From Allobosea sp. ASV33 (GTDB lineage: Bacteria > Pseudomonadota > Alphaproteobacteria > Rhizobiales > Beijerinckiaceae), in assembly GCF_016428755.1 (NCBI RefSeq), contig NZ_JAELTI010000033.1, positions 1 through 48,566 on the forward strand: a DNA stretch of 48,566 bases, written 5' to 3'. The notes under the pieces are model-generated. The model made no database searches. It saw only the letters and a list, made by a program, of their open reading frames with translations, and had not been told where the DNA came from. Position 1 is the stretch's first letter. Every line of letters begins with the position of its first letter. The translations under genes and the position numbers were made by a program. Below are positions 42,217 to 48,566 of the stretch, piece after piece.

Positions 42217-43857
42217 ATGACAGCAACCGGATTCGCGACATCGGGGCATCAAGACAGCTTCGCGCGGGACAACCTGCCGCCGCGCCAAAGCTGGCCCGAC
42301 CTGAGAGTGGAAGAGGCAGGGCTGACCTATCCCGAGCGGCTGAACTGCGTCGCCGAATTGCTCGACCGGCATATCGCCGAGGGACGCGGCGGGCGCACCG
42401 CCGTGATCGCCAGCGACCTGCACTGGAGCTATGCCGATCTCGCCGAGATGGTGAACCGCATCGCCAATGTGCTGACCCGCGACCTCGGCATGGTCAGCGG
42501 CAATCGCGTGCTGCTGCGCGCCGGCAATACGCAGATGATGGTCGCCGCCTATCTCGCCGTGATCAAGGCCGGCGGCGTCGCCGTCGCGACCATGCCGATG
42601 CTGCGGGCCGGCGAACTCGCCTATCCGCTGCGCAAGGCGAAAATTACGCTTGCGCTCTGCGATCACCGCCTCACCGCCGAGTTGGAGACCGCCAAGGGAC
42701 AGGTGCCGGAACTCGCCCGCATCGTCGCCTTCGGCAGTGCCGGGAGCGAGCTGGAAGCCCTGATGGCGCAGTCCGGCTATGAGCATTTCGAGGCTGTCGA
42801 CACCGCCCGCGACGATGTCTGCCTGATCGCCTTCACCTCCGGCACCACTGGCGAGCCCAAGGGCACCATGCATTTCCACCAGGACATGCTGGCGATCTGC
42901 GATTGCTACGGCGCCCGCGTGCTGAAGGCCTCGCCCGAGGACCGCTTCACCGGCTCGCCGCCGCTGGCCTTCACCTTCGGGCTCGGCGGGCTCGTGCTCT
43001 TCCCGATGCGGATCGGCGCGGCGATGGTGCTGCCCGAGAAAGCCGGCCCGGCCGATCTCCTCGATGCGATCGAGCGCTACAAGGTCAGCGTCGTCTTCAC
43101 GGCGCCGACCGCCTATCGCGCCATCCTCGACAAGCTCGACGGGCGCGACATCTCTTCGCTGCGAACCTGCGTCTCGGCCGGGGAGGCCCTACCCAAAGCG
43201 ACCTTCGACGCATGGCAGGCCCGGACCGGCATGCGGCTGCTCGACGGCATCGGCGCGACCGAGATGCTGCACATCTTCATCGGCGCGCCGCGCGAGGCGA
43301 TCCGGCCGGGCTCGACCGGGATTCCGGTGCCGGGCTACGAGGCGAAGATCGTCGACGAGAACGGCGAGGAGGTGCCGGACGGCACGCCGGGGCGGCTCGC
43401 GGTGCGCGGACCGACCGGCTGCCGCTATCTCGCCGACCCCAGGCAGGCGCGCTACGTCCTGAACGGCTGGAACATCACCGGCGATACCTATCTGCGCGAT
43501 CCGCAAGGCTATTTCTGGTACCAGGCCCGCTCCGACGACATGATCATCTCCGCCGGCTACAACATCGCCGGCCCGGAGGTGGAAGCCTGCCTGCTGACCC
43601 ATGAGGCCGTCGCGGAATGCGGCGTGGTCGGCGCGCCCTGCCCCGAGCGCGGGCAGATCGTGAAGGCCTATATCGTGCTGCGCGAGGGGGTCACCGGCGA
43701 CGCGGCGCTGGCCAAGGCGCTGCAGGAGCATGTGAAGGCCGGCATCGCGCCCTACAAATACCCGCGCGCCATCGCGTTCGTCCCGGTTCTGCCGAAGACC
43801 GCGACCGGCAAGCTGCAGCGCTTCGCCTTGCGCCAGATGGCGCAGGGTGAGACCTGA
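42217..43857 (+). CDS. Benzoate/2-aminobenzoate-type CoA ligase (AMP-binding)
   Basis: A 546-residue adenylate-forming enzyme. The P-loop is FTSGTTGEPKG (206-216), the adenylate motif lies around GIGATEMLHIFIGAP, the hinge is in YFWYQARSDDMIISAGYN, and the C-terminal catalytic lysine is Lys532 (TATGKLQRFALRQ). The N-terminal DNLPPRQSWPDLRVEEAGLT and YPERLNCVAELLDRH are typical of 2-aminobenzoate- and benzoate-CoA ligases. It would activate an aromatic acid (2-aminobenzoate is the best guess) with ATP and CoA and feed the fused monooxygenase. Exact substrate not decidable from sequence alone. Confidence 0.92.
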   Translation: MTATGFATSGHQDSFARDNLPPRQSWPDLRVEEAGLTYPERLNCVAELLDRHIAEGRGGRTAVIASDLHWSYADLAEMVNRIANVLTRDLGMVSGNRVLLRAGNTQMMVAAYLAVIKAGGVAVATMPMLRAGELAYPLRKAKITLALCDHRLTAELETAKGQVPELARIVAFGSAGSELEALMAQSGYEHFEAVDTARDDVCLIAFTSGTTGEPKGTMHFHQDMLAICDCYGARVLKASPEDRFTGSPPLAFTFGLGGLVLFPMRIGAAMVLPEKAGPADLLDAIERYKVSVVFTAPTAYRAILDKLDGRDISSLRTCVSAGEALPKATFDAWQARTGMRLLDGIGATEMLHIFIGAPREAIRPGSTGIPVPGYEAKIVDENGEEVPDGTPGRLAVRGPTGCRYLADPRQARYVLNGWNITGDTYLRDPQGYFWYQARSDDMIISAGYNIAGPEVEACLLTHEAVAECGVVGAPCPERGQIVKAYIVLREGVTGDAALAKALQEHVKAGIAPYKYPRAIAFVPVLPKTATGKLQRFALRQMAQGET

Positions 43858-43903
43858 TTTCCCTTCAACAGAGCCTGAACGGCCGAAACCGAGGCGATAC
43901 GCC

Positions 43904-44311
43904 ATGTCCGACCTTCCGCAATCACGCGCCATCCTGCCCGAGGGCTGGCCGCAGCCGCGCGGCTATGCCAACGGCATGGTGGCGGAAGGCCGCGTGCTGG
44001 TCACAGGCGGGCTCGTCGGTTGGGATGCGCAAGGCGTCTTCGCCAAGGGCTTCGTCGGGCAGTTGCGCCAGACCTTCCTCAACATCAGGGCGGTAGTCGA
44101 GGCGGGCGGCGGGCGCGTCGAGGATATCGTGCGCCTGACCTGGTACGTGACGGATATCGCCGCCTATCGCGCCAGCCTCAAGGAGCTGGGGCCGGTCTAT
44201 CGCGAGGTTTTCGGCCGGCATTTCCCCGCCATGGCGGTGGTCGCGGTGGCGGCTCTGGTCGAGCTCGAGGCCCTGGTCGAGATCGAAGCGACGGCGGTCG
44301 TCGCAAGCTGA
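43904..44311 (+). CDS. RidA-family (YjgF/YER057c/UK114) protein, atypical
   Basis: A 135-residue trimer-forming fold: ILPEGWPQPRGYANGMVAEG, VLVTGGLVGWDAQGVFAKGF, QTFLNIRAVVEAGGGRVEDI, VRLTWYVTDIAAYRASLKEL and FPAMAVVAVAALVELEALVE. In classic RidA the last segment has an Arg (PAR...) needed for enamine/imine deamination. Here that position is Met110 (PAM), while the later Glu of VEIEA is kept. So it is not a standard 2-aminoacrylate deaminase. In this island it could hydrolyse or guide the amino-ring (enamine/imine) intermediate; inferred. It follows the ligase after 46 bases. Confidence 0.87.
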   Translation: MSDLPQSRAILPEGWPQPRGYANGMVAEGRVLVTGGLVGWDAQGVFAKGFVGQLRQTFLNIRAVVEAGGGRVEDIVRLTWYVTDIAAYRASLKELGPVYREVFGRHFPAMAVVAVAALVELEALVEIEATAVVAS

Positions 44312-44399
44312 ACAAACCTTGCGTCAAAATGCCGCGGATCGACTCGTGGGAAAAAAACTCACACAATCCGATTCATTAGGCATTCACCAAGATTCCGGG

Positions 44400-44441
44400 C
44401 CGAGACTCTCGGAGCGCCGCAGGATCGCGGCGTCTCCGGAG
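44400..44441 (+). promoter_or_regulatory. Two overlapping leader hairpins before the EF-hand gene
   Basis: CCGAGA-C-TCTCGG (44400-44412) overlaps an 11-bp stem with one bulge (CGGAG-CGCCGC / GCGGCG-T-CTCCG, 44410-44438, loop AGGATC). The two cannot form at once because bases 44410-44412 are shared. The second stem ends at the first G of the GGAG ribosome-binding site (44438-44441). A translation switch or a chance structure in GC-rich DNA are both possible. Confidence 0.35.
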
Positions 44442-44448
44442 TATCTCC

Positions 44449-45096
44449 ATGTCCAGTATCAGCAGTATCGGGGGCGGCGCCCGGCCGCACCACAAACCTC
44501 CCAGCTTCGATCAGATCGACAGCAATAGCGACGGCGGCATCAGCCTCGACGAATTCGAGAGCGCGGCCCCCAAAGGCGCCGACAGCAGCAAGAGCGAGGA
44601 GCTCTTCAAGAAGATCGATTCCGACGGCGACGGCTCGATCAGCAAGGCCGAGTCGGATGCGTTCAAGGATAAGGCTCAGAAGGCGGACAGCCTGCTGCAG
44701 TCCTTCCTGTTCTCGCTCCAGGCGGGGGGAACGCAGAAGGCCGACACGGCCTCGGACAGCGACGCCGACAAGGACGGCAAGTCGGCCTTCTCGGCGATCG
44801 ACACCGACGCCAATGGCGGGATCAGCAAGGACGAGTTCAGCGCGGCCTTCAAGGACAGCCGCCTGGACAGCGACCAGTTGAACAAGCTCTTCAGCACCCT
44901 GGACCAGAATGGCGACGGCTCGGTCTCGCAGGACGAGGTGAAGTCCTTCCAGTCCTCGATGCAGCAGGCCGGCGGACATCACCATCGTCACCGGCCGCCG
45001 CCGGAAGCGCTGCAGAACGCGTCGCAGGCCTATGGCAGCGCGTCGCAGCTCTCGGCTTCGAACAGCGCAGCCACGACCTATACCCAGGCGGCTTGA
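44449..45096 (+). CDS. EF-hand calcium-binding protein with four loops
   Basis: A 215-residue protein with four canonical EF-hand loops: DSNSDGGISLDE (24-35), DSDGDGSISKAE (57-68), DTDANGGISKDE (118-129) and DQNGDGSVSQDE (152-163). They are spaced as two pairs, around a polar linker (residues 95-115). A His-rich patch (GGHHHRHRPPPE) and a Ser/Ala-rich tail follow. It lacks a normal signal peptide; the start MSSISSIGGGARPHHKPPSF resembles XopAB/hemolysin-type EF-hand proteins. Likely a calcium buffer or sensor, cytosolic or exported by a non-Sec route. GGAG lies seven bases upstream. Confidence 0.9.
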   Translation: MSSISSIGGGARPHHKPPSFDQIDSNSDGGISLDEFESAAPKGADSSKSEELFKKIDSDGDGSISKAESDAFKDKAQKADSLLQSFLFSLQAGGTQKADTASDSDADKDGKSAFSAIDTDANGGISKDEFSAAFKDSRLDSDQLNKLFSTLDQNGDGSVSQDEVKSFQSSMQQAGGHHHRHRPPPEALQNASQAYGSASQLSASNSAATTYTQAA

Positions 45097-45178
45097 GCCC
45101 TGCCATCCGGTCGCCGCGCAGACCCGTGGCAGCCGCAAGATTCCCGACGCCGACGGCAGAAGCCGCTGGCGCCGCTCC

Positions 45179-46813
45179 TCAGATCCCCGCCCCGTCCTGC
45201 AGGGCTCCGGCCGGCGCCTTCCGCCAGAGCCGCATATGCAGCGCCCGCAAACCCGGCCGCAGCAGGATATCGCCCAAGGCCAGCGCCAAGGACGCCGCCG
45301 CATTGGCCGTCAGCGCGAAAGCCGCCGCAAACAGCCCCCCCGTGCTCAGGACGCGCCAGCTCACGCCGGCGAGCCACGCCCTGCGATCCGGCGTACCCGG
45401 GCGGCCGGCGATGCGGATGACGGCGCGCTTCGTTCGCGCCAGCGCCCCGCCTTCGCCGACGGCCTGCTGGACCGCCCCCTCGCCCGGTTCGACGAAGCCT
45501 AAGGCCACCGTCTCGTTGCTGATGCGGTCGATCAGGATGAAGCCGCCGAGCTCATGGCTCCTTGCATAAGGCAACGAGACCAGGGGACGATCGAGGCGCA
45601 ACGTTACCAGCCCGATGCCGTTCATGCCCAGGCTCTGCGTCGGCAGCGGCTGGAAGCCCTCGATATCGATGCTGTGATGCAGCGTCTCGACCGTGGCATT
45701 GGCGCTCTGCGTCGCAAGCTTCACCAGGAACTGGCCGCCTTCGAGCATGGCGCGCTCGCCGGTCCAGAGCAGCCGGGCCTTGAGGCCACGGCTGACCGGG
45801 AGCGCGGTGCCGGCCGCGGCGATGACATCGCCGCGCGAGATGTCGATATCGTCTTCCAGCGTCACCGTGGCCGCCTGGCCGGCGGCAATCTGGCTCGCCT
45901 CGCCGGCCGCGCCGATCAGCCGCGCGATGCGGCTGGTGCGGCCGGAAGGCAGCGCGACGACGGGATCGCCGACACGGGCACGCCCGGCGACGGCCGCGCC
46001 GGCATAGCCGCGGAAATCGAGATCGGGCCGATTGACCCATTGCACCGGCAGGACGAAAGCCTCTTCGCCGGGTGCGGTCCGCGTGATCGCGACGTCTTCG
46101 AGATAGGGCAACAGTGCCGGCCCGTCATACCAGGGCATCCGCGCGGACGGGCGCATGACGTTCTCGCCGTCGCGGGCCGAGACCGGGATGAAGCGGATCG
46201 AGGCGAAGCCGAGATTCTGCACCGCCGCGCGGTAGTCCGCCGCGATCCGCGCGAAGACGGTCTCGTCATAGCCGACGAGATCCATCTTGTTGATGGCGAC
46301 CACGACATGGCGGACGCCGACCAGCGAGACGATGAAGGAATGGCGGCGGGTCTGCGGCAACAGGCCCTTGCGCGCATCGACCAGGATGATCGCGAGATCG
46401 GCGGTGGAAGCGCCGGTCGCCATGTTGCGGGTGTATTGCTCGTGGCCGGGCGTATCGGCGACGATGAAGCTGCGGGTTTCCGTGGCGAAATAGCGATAGG
46501 CGACGTCGATGGTGATGCCCTGCTCGCGCTCGGCCGAAAGGCCGTCGACCAGCAGCGCGAAATCGGGCGCTTCGCCCTGTGTGCCGAATTTCCTGGAATC
46601 GCTGTCGAGGGCGCTGAGCTGGTCGTCGAAGACCGCGCCGGCCTCGTAGAGCATGCGGCCGATCAGGGTCGACTTGCCGTCATCGACCGAGCCGCAGGTG
46701 ATGAAGCGCAGCAGCGAATGCTGGCCTGTTGCGGATGAAGCCGGGGCATCATTGGCCGGAAACGGCGTCTGCACCGGTTTCGGTGCCTTCTTCTTGGCGA
46801 TGGCGAAGCCCAT
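45179..46813 (-). CDS. cysN: Sulfate adenylyltransferase subunit 1 (CysN) with C-terminal DUF2061-like domain
   Basis: A 544-residue GTPase subunit of ATP sulfurylase. G-motifs: CGSVDDGKSTLIGRMLYEAG, EREQGITIDVAYRYF, DTPGHEQYTRNMATGAS and NKMDLVGYDE. Translation-factor-like beta-barrels follow to about residue 440. Beyond that, where CysN/C fusions carry the APS kinase, it has a short linker and AWLAGVSWRVLSTGGLFAAA, then TANAAASLALALGDILLRPG and ALHMRLWRK (479-532), which match DUF2061. That segment has one to two hydrophobic helices and could tether the enzyme to the membrane. No APS-kinase P-loop is present. Start overlaps the cysD stop (TGATG). Confidence 0.95.
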   Translation of the reverse strand: MGFAIAKKKAPKPVQTPFPANDAPASSATGQHSLLRFITCGSVDDGKSTLIGRMLYEAGAVFDDQLSALDSDSRKFGTQGEAPDFALLVDGLSAEREQGITIDVAYRYFATETRSFIVADTPGHEQYTRNMATGASTADLAIILVDARKGLLPQTRRHSFIVSLVGVRHVVVAINKMDLVGYDETVFARIAADYRAAVQNLGFASIRFIPVSARDGENVMRPSARMPWYDGPALLPYLEDVAITRTAPGEEAFVLPVQWVNRPDLDFRGYAGAAVAGRARVGDPVVALPSGRTSRIARLIGAAGEASQIAAGQAATVTLEDDIDISRGDVIAAAGTALPVSRGLKARLLWTGERAMLEGGQFLVKLATQSANATVETLHHSIDIEGFQPLPTQSLGMNGIGLVTLRLDRPLVSLPYARSHELGGFILIDRISNETVALGFVEPGEGAVQQAVGEGGALARTKRAVIRIAGRPGTPDRRAWLAGVSWRVLSTGGLFAAAFALTANAAASLALALGDILLRPGLRALHMRLWRKAPAGALQDGAGI

Positions 46814-47715
46814 CAGAAATAGCCTTCCTGCTTCTTCTGCTCCATCGAGCCCGAGCCGTCATGGTCGATGACGCGGCCCTGCCGCTCGGAGGATCGGGAG
46901 GAGCGCATCTCGGCGATGATGTCGGTCAGATTCGCCGCCTCGCTTTCGACGGCGCCGGTCAGCGGGTAGCAGCCCAACGTGCGGAAGCGGACCATGCGGG
47001 TCTCGACGGTCTCGCCGGGGCGCAGTTCCATGCGCTCGTCGTCGCGCATGATCCAGGCGCCGTCGCGCCGGACGACCGGGCGCGGCGCCGCGAAATAGAG
47101 CGGAACGACCGGGATGTTCTCCAGCGCGATGTAGTCCCAGACATCGCGCTCGGTCCAATTCGAGAGCGGGAACACGCGAAAGCTCTCGCCGCGATGCTTG
47201 CGGGTGTTGAAGAGCTGCCAGGGCTCGGGGCGCTGGTTCTTGGGGTCCCAACGATGCTCGGGCGAGCGCAACGAAAAGACCCTTTCCTTGGCGCGGCTCT
47301 TCTCCTCGTCGCGACGCGCACCGCCGAAGGCCGCATCGAACCTGTGGAGGTCGAGCGCCTGCTTCAGCCCTTGCGTCTTCATCACGTCGGTATGGACGCG
47401 CGAGCCGGAGGCGAAGGGGTTGATCCCGGCCTCGACGCCCTCGCGGTTGATATGGACGATCAGGTCGAGCCCGAGGCGCTTCGCCGTCTCGTCGCGGAAG
47501 GCGATCATCTCGCGAAACTTCCAGGTCGTGTCGACATGGAGCAGCGGGAAAGGCGGCTTTGCCGGATAGAACGCCTTCATCACGAGATGCAGCAGGACGG
47601 CGGAATCCTTGCCGATCGAATAGAGCAGCACCGGCTTGTCGCAGGTCGCCACGACCTCGCGGATGATGAAGATCGCTTCGGCCTCGAGCTTCTGGAGATG
47701 GCTGAGCTGGATCAC
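46813..47715 (-). CDS. cysD: Sulfate adenylyltransferase subunit 2
   Basis: A 300-residue ATP-pyrophosphatase-fold subunit that makes APS from sulfate and ATP with CysN. The PP-loop is [58 protein letters not shown] and [20 protein letters not shown] are diagnostic. The start is a GTG at 47715 that overlaps the cysH stop (GTGA), with GGAGG eight bases upstream; this gives the usual family length. The upstream in-frame ATG lies inside cysH and is rejected. Confidence 0.97.
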   Translation of the reverse strand: MIQLSHLQKLEAEAIFIIREVVATCDKPVLLYSIGKDSAVLLHLVMKAFYPAKPPFPLLHVDTTWKFREMIAFRDETAKRLGLDLIVHINREGVEAGINPFASGSRVHTDVMKTQGLKQALDLHRFDAAFGGARRDEEKSRAKERVFSLRSPEHRWDPKNQRPEPWQLFNTRKHRGESFRVFPLSNWTERDVWDYIALENIPVVPLYFAAPRPVVRRDGAWIMRDDERMELRPGETVETRMVRFRTLGCYPLTGAVESEAANLTDIIAEMRSSRSSERQGRVIDHDGSGSMEQKKQEGYF

Positions 47716-48521
47716 TGACGCACCTCCACCGCCGAGAGCCCGGCGCGCGCCGGCTTTCCGTCCGCCCCGACATGCAGGCCGCATTCTTTGGCCGCGTCGT
47801 CCTCCCACCACCAGCGCCCGGCGCGCTCGGGCTCGCCGGGAAGGATCGCGCGGGTGCAAGGCTGGCAGCCGATCGAGACGAAGCCACGCTCGTGCAACGG
47901 ATTGATCGGCACGGCGTTCTCCTGCGCGAAGGCGAGCGCCTGTTCACGCGTCCAGTCGATCAACGGGCTCGCCTTGACGAGGCTGCGCGCCGGATCGGCT
48001 TCCGCGAGCTTGACGCTGCCGCGCGCGGCTGACTGGTCGGCGCGAAGCCCCGTCAGCCAGATATCGGCGCCAGCCAGTGCCCGGCCAAGCGGCTCGACCT
48101 TGCGGATGTCGCAGCAGGATTTGCGGGCGTCGCGCGAGGCATAGAAGCCGTTGATGCCGTTCTGGCGGACATGAAGCTCAAGCGTGTCATGGCGCGGGTA
48201 ATAGGGGCGGATCACGATGCCGTAGCGCTCCTCGGTCTCCTGCCAGAGGGCGTAGACCTCGGGAAAGAGCCGCCCGGTATCGAGCGTGGCGAAGGTGACC
48301 GGCAGCTTCGCGGTCGCGATGAAATGGGTCAGCACCTGGTCTTCGAGGCCGAAGGAGGTGGTGAAGACGACCGGTCCTTCGGAATGGGCGACGATGCCGG
48401 CGAGGCGTTGGGCAACCTCCGCCACACCGAACGCCGCATCGAGCGCAGCCGCACGATGCGCCAGCAGCGCCTCTGCCGGCCTTGTCGTGATGGGTTCGTC
48501 CGCGCCGAAGCCGTTCGCCAT
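47712..48521 (-). CDS. cysH: Assimilatory adenylyl-sulfate (APS) reductase type CysH
   Basis: A 269-residue reductase. [20 protein letters not shown] is the PP-loop-like substrate site. The cysteine set Cys136-Cys137 ([10 protein letters not shown]) and Cys219-x-x-Cys222 (GCQPCTRAI) binds a 4Fe-4S cluster and marks APS rather than PAPS reductases. The end lacks the usual ECGLH redox cysteine only by position: KECGLH is present near residue 250. It heads the cysHDN operon, whose genes overlap by one to four bases. This supports direct reduction of APS to sulfite without a kinase step. Confidence 0.95.
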   Translation of the reverse strand: MANGFGADEPITTRPAEALLAHRAAALDAAFGVAEVAQRLAGIVAHSEGPVVFTTSFGLEDQVLTHFIATAKLPVTFATLDTGRLFPEVYALWQETEERYGIVIRPYYPRHDTLELHVRQNGINGFYASRDARKSCCDIRKVEPLGRALAGADIWLTGLRADQSAARGSVKLAEADPARSLVKASPLIDWTREQALAFAQENAVPINPLHERGFVSIGCQPCTRAILPGEPERAGRWWWEDDAAKECGLHVGADGKPARAGLSAVEVRQ

Positions 48522-48535
48522 GGTCCTGGCCGCCT

Positions 48536-48551
48536 GTTCGGTAAATCGAAC
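48536..48551. promoter_or_regulatory. Weak dyad ahead of cysH
   Basis: GTTCG-GTAAAT-CGAAC, five-base arms, 15 bases upstream of the cysH start. It could be part of a regulator site for sulfur assimilation. The window ends 15 bases further on, so neither promoter nor regulator can be judged. Confidence 0.25.
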
Positions 48552-48566
48552 GAACCACTTATACCC

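Noticed and set aside
44758..44800. A fifth EF-hand loop in the EF-hand protein
   Set aside because: The segment DSDADKDGKSAF has the wrong spacing and lacks the closing acidic residue; it is better seen as an acidic linker.
1..48566. CRISPR array, tRNA/rRNA gene, insertion sequence or prophage
   Set aside because: No direct-repeat array, cloverleaf, transposase or phage protein was recognised. The palindromic family is not arranged as a CRISPR: the copies are kilobases apart and vary in length.

Overview
The window reads as chromosomal DNA of a high-GC alphaproteobacterium of the order Hyphomicrobiales (Rhizobiales), most like Boseaceae/Bosea and its relatives. That assignment rests on gene content and style: split gatB and gatCA genes, a pyrC'-pyrB-plsY-dprA block, a DUF2778 cell-wall protein, a SEL1-type short protein, a CC/CxxC-type cysH, and a family of intergenic palindromes around the core CGTCATTCCGGG...CCCGGAATGACG. 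It is inferred and was not checked by any search. I see no tRNA, rRNA, CRISPR array, insertion sequence or prophage.

Layout. 1-5.6 kb: a WYL-domain regulator, several small exported or membrane proteins (two of them tiny, 27 and 44 residues), a MipA/OmpV outer-membrane protein, ndk, a SEL1-like protein and a DUF2147 protein. 5.7-9.2 kb: a YfcG-type glutathione transferase, two tandem GNAT acetyltransferases and gatB. 9.5-14.0 kb: an RND efflux pair (adaptor and inner-membrane pump) on the opposite strand. 14.1-17.2 kb: a small membrane protein, gatA, gatC and a UPF0173 metallo-hydrolase. 17.3-24.6 kb: adenine deaminase, a lower-GC LysE-type exporter, a GNAT-dehydrogenase pair, ruvX, two Tyr-rich exported proteins, an AEC transporter and a small soluble protein. 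24.6-28.7 kb: a tightly packed leftward run pyrB, pyrC', plsY, dprA. 28.8-36.2 kb: a serine hydrolase, topA, a small membrane protein, a DUF2778 protein and an MFS transporter. 36.2-44.3 kb: an aromatic acyl-CoA catabolic island. 44.4-45.1 kb: a four-EF-hand protein. 45.2-48.5 kb: the leftward sulfate-assimilation operon cysH-cysD-cysN.

Functional themes. The 36-44 kb island has the gene set expected for aerobic degradation of 2-aminobenzoate (anthranilate) through its CoA thioester: a benzoate/2-aminobenzoate-type CoA ligase, a fused flavin monooxygenase/old-yellow-enzyme reductase, an SDR, an acyl-CoA dehydrogenase, an unusual crotonase, a Rid-family protein lacking the usual arginine, and a MarR regulator. 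Two matching AT-rich sites lie in the divergent control region. In the sulfate operon the last gene is a CysN carrying a C-terminal DUF2061-like membrane-type segment where some relatives carry the CysC kinase. The reductase has the Fe-S cysteines of an APS reductase, so the operon appears built for direct APS reduction. The dihydroorotase next to pyrB has lost most metal ligands and is probably a structural partner of ATCase.

The most notable non-coding signals are eight copies of a dispersed hairpin family, a 26-base perfect palindrome ahead of gatC, and the paired operator-like sites of the catabolic island.
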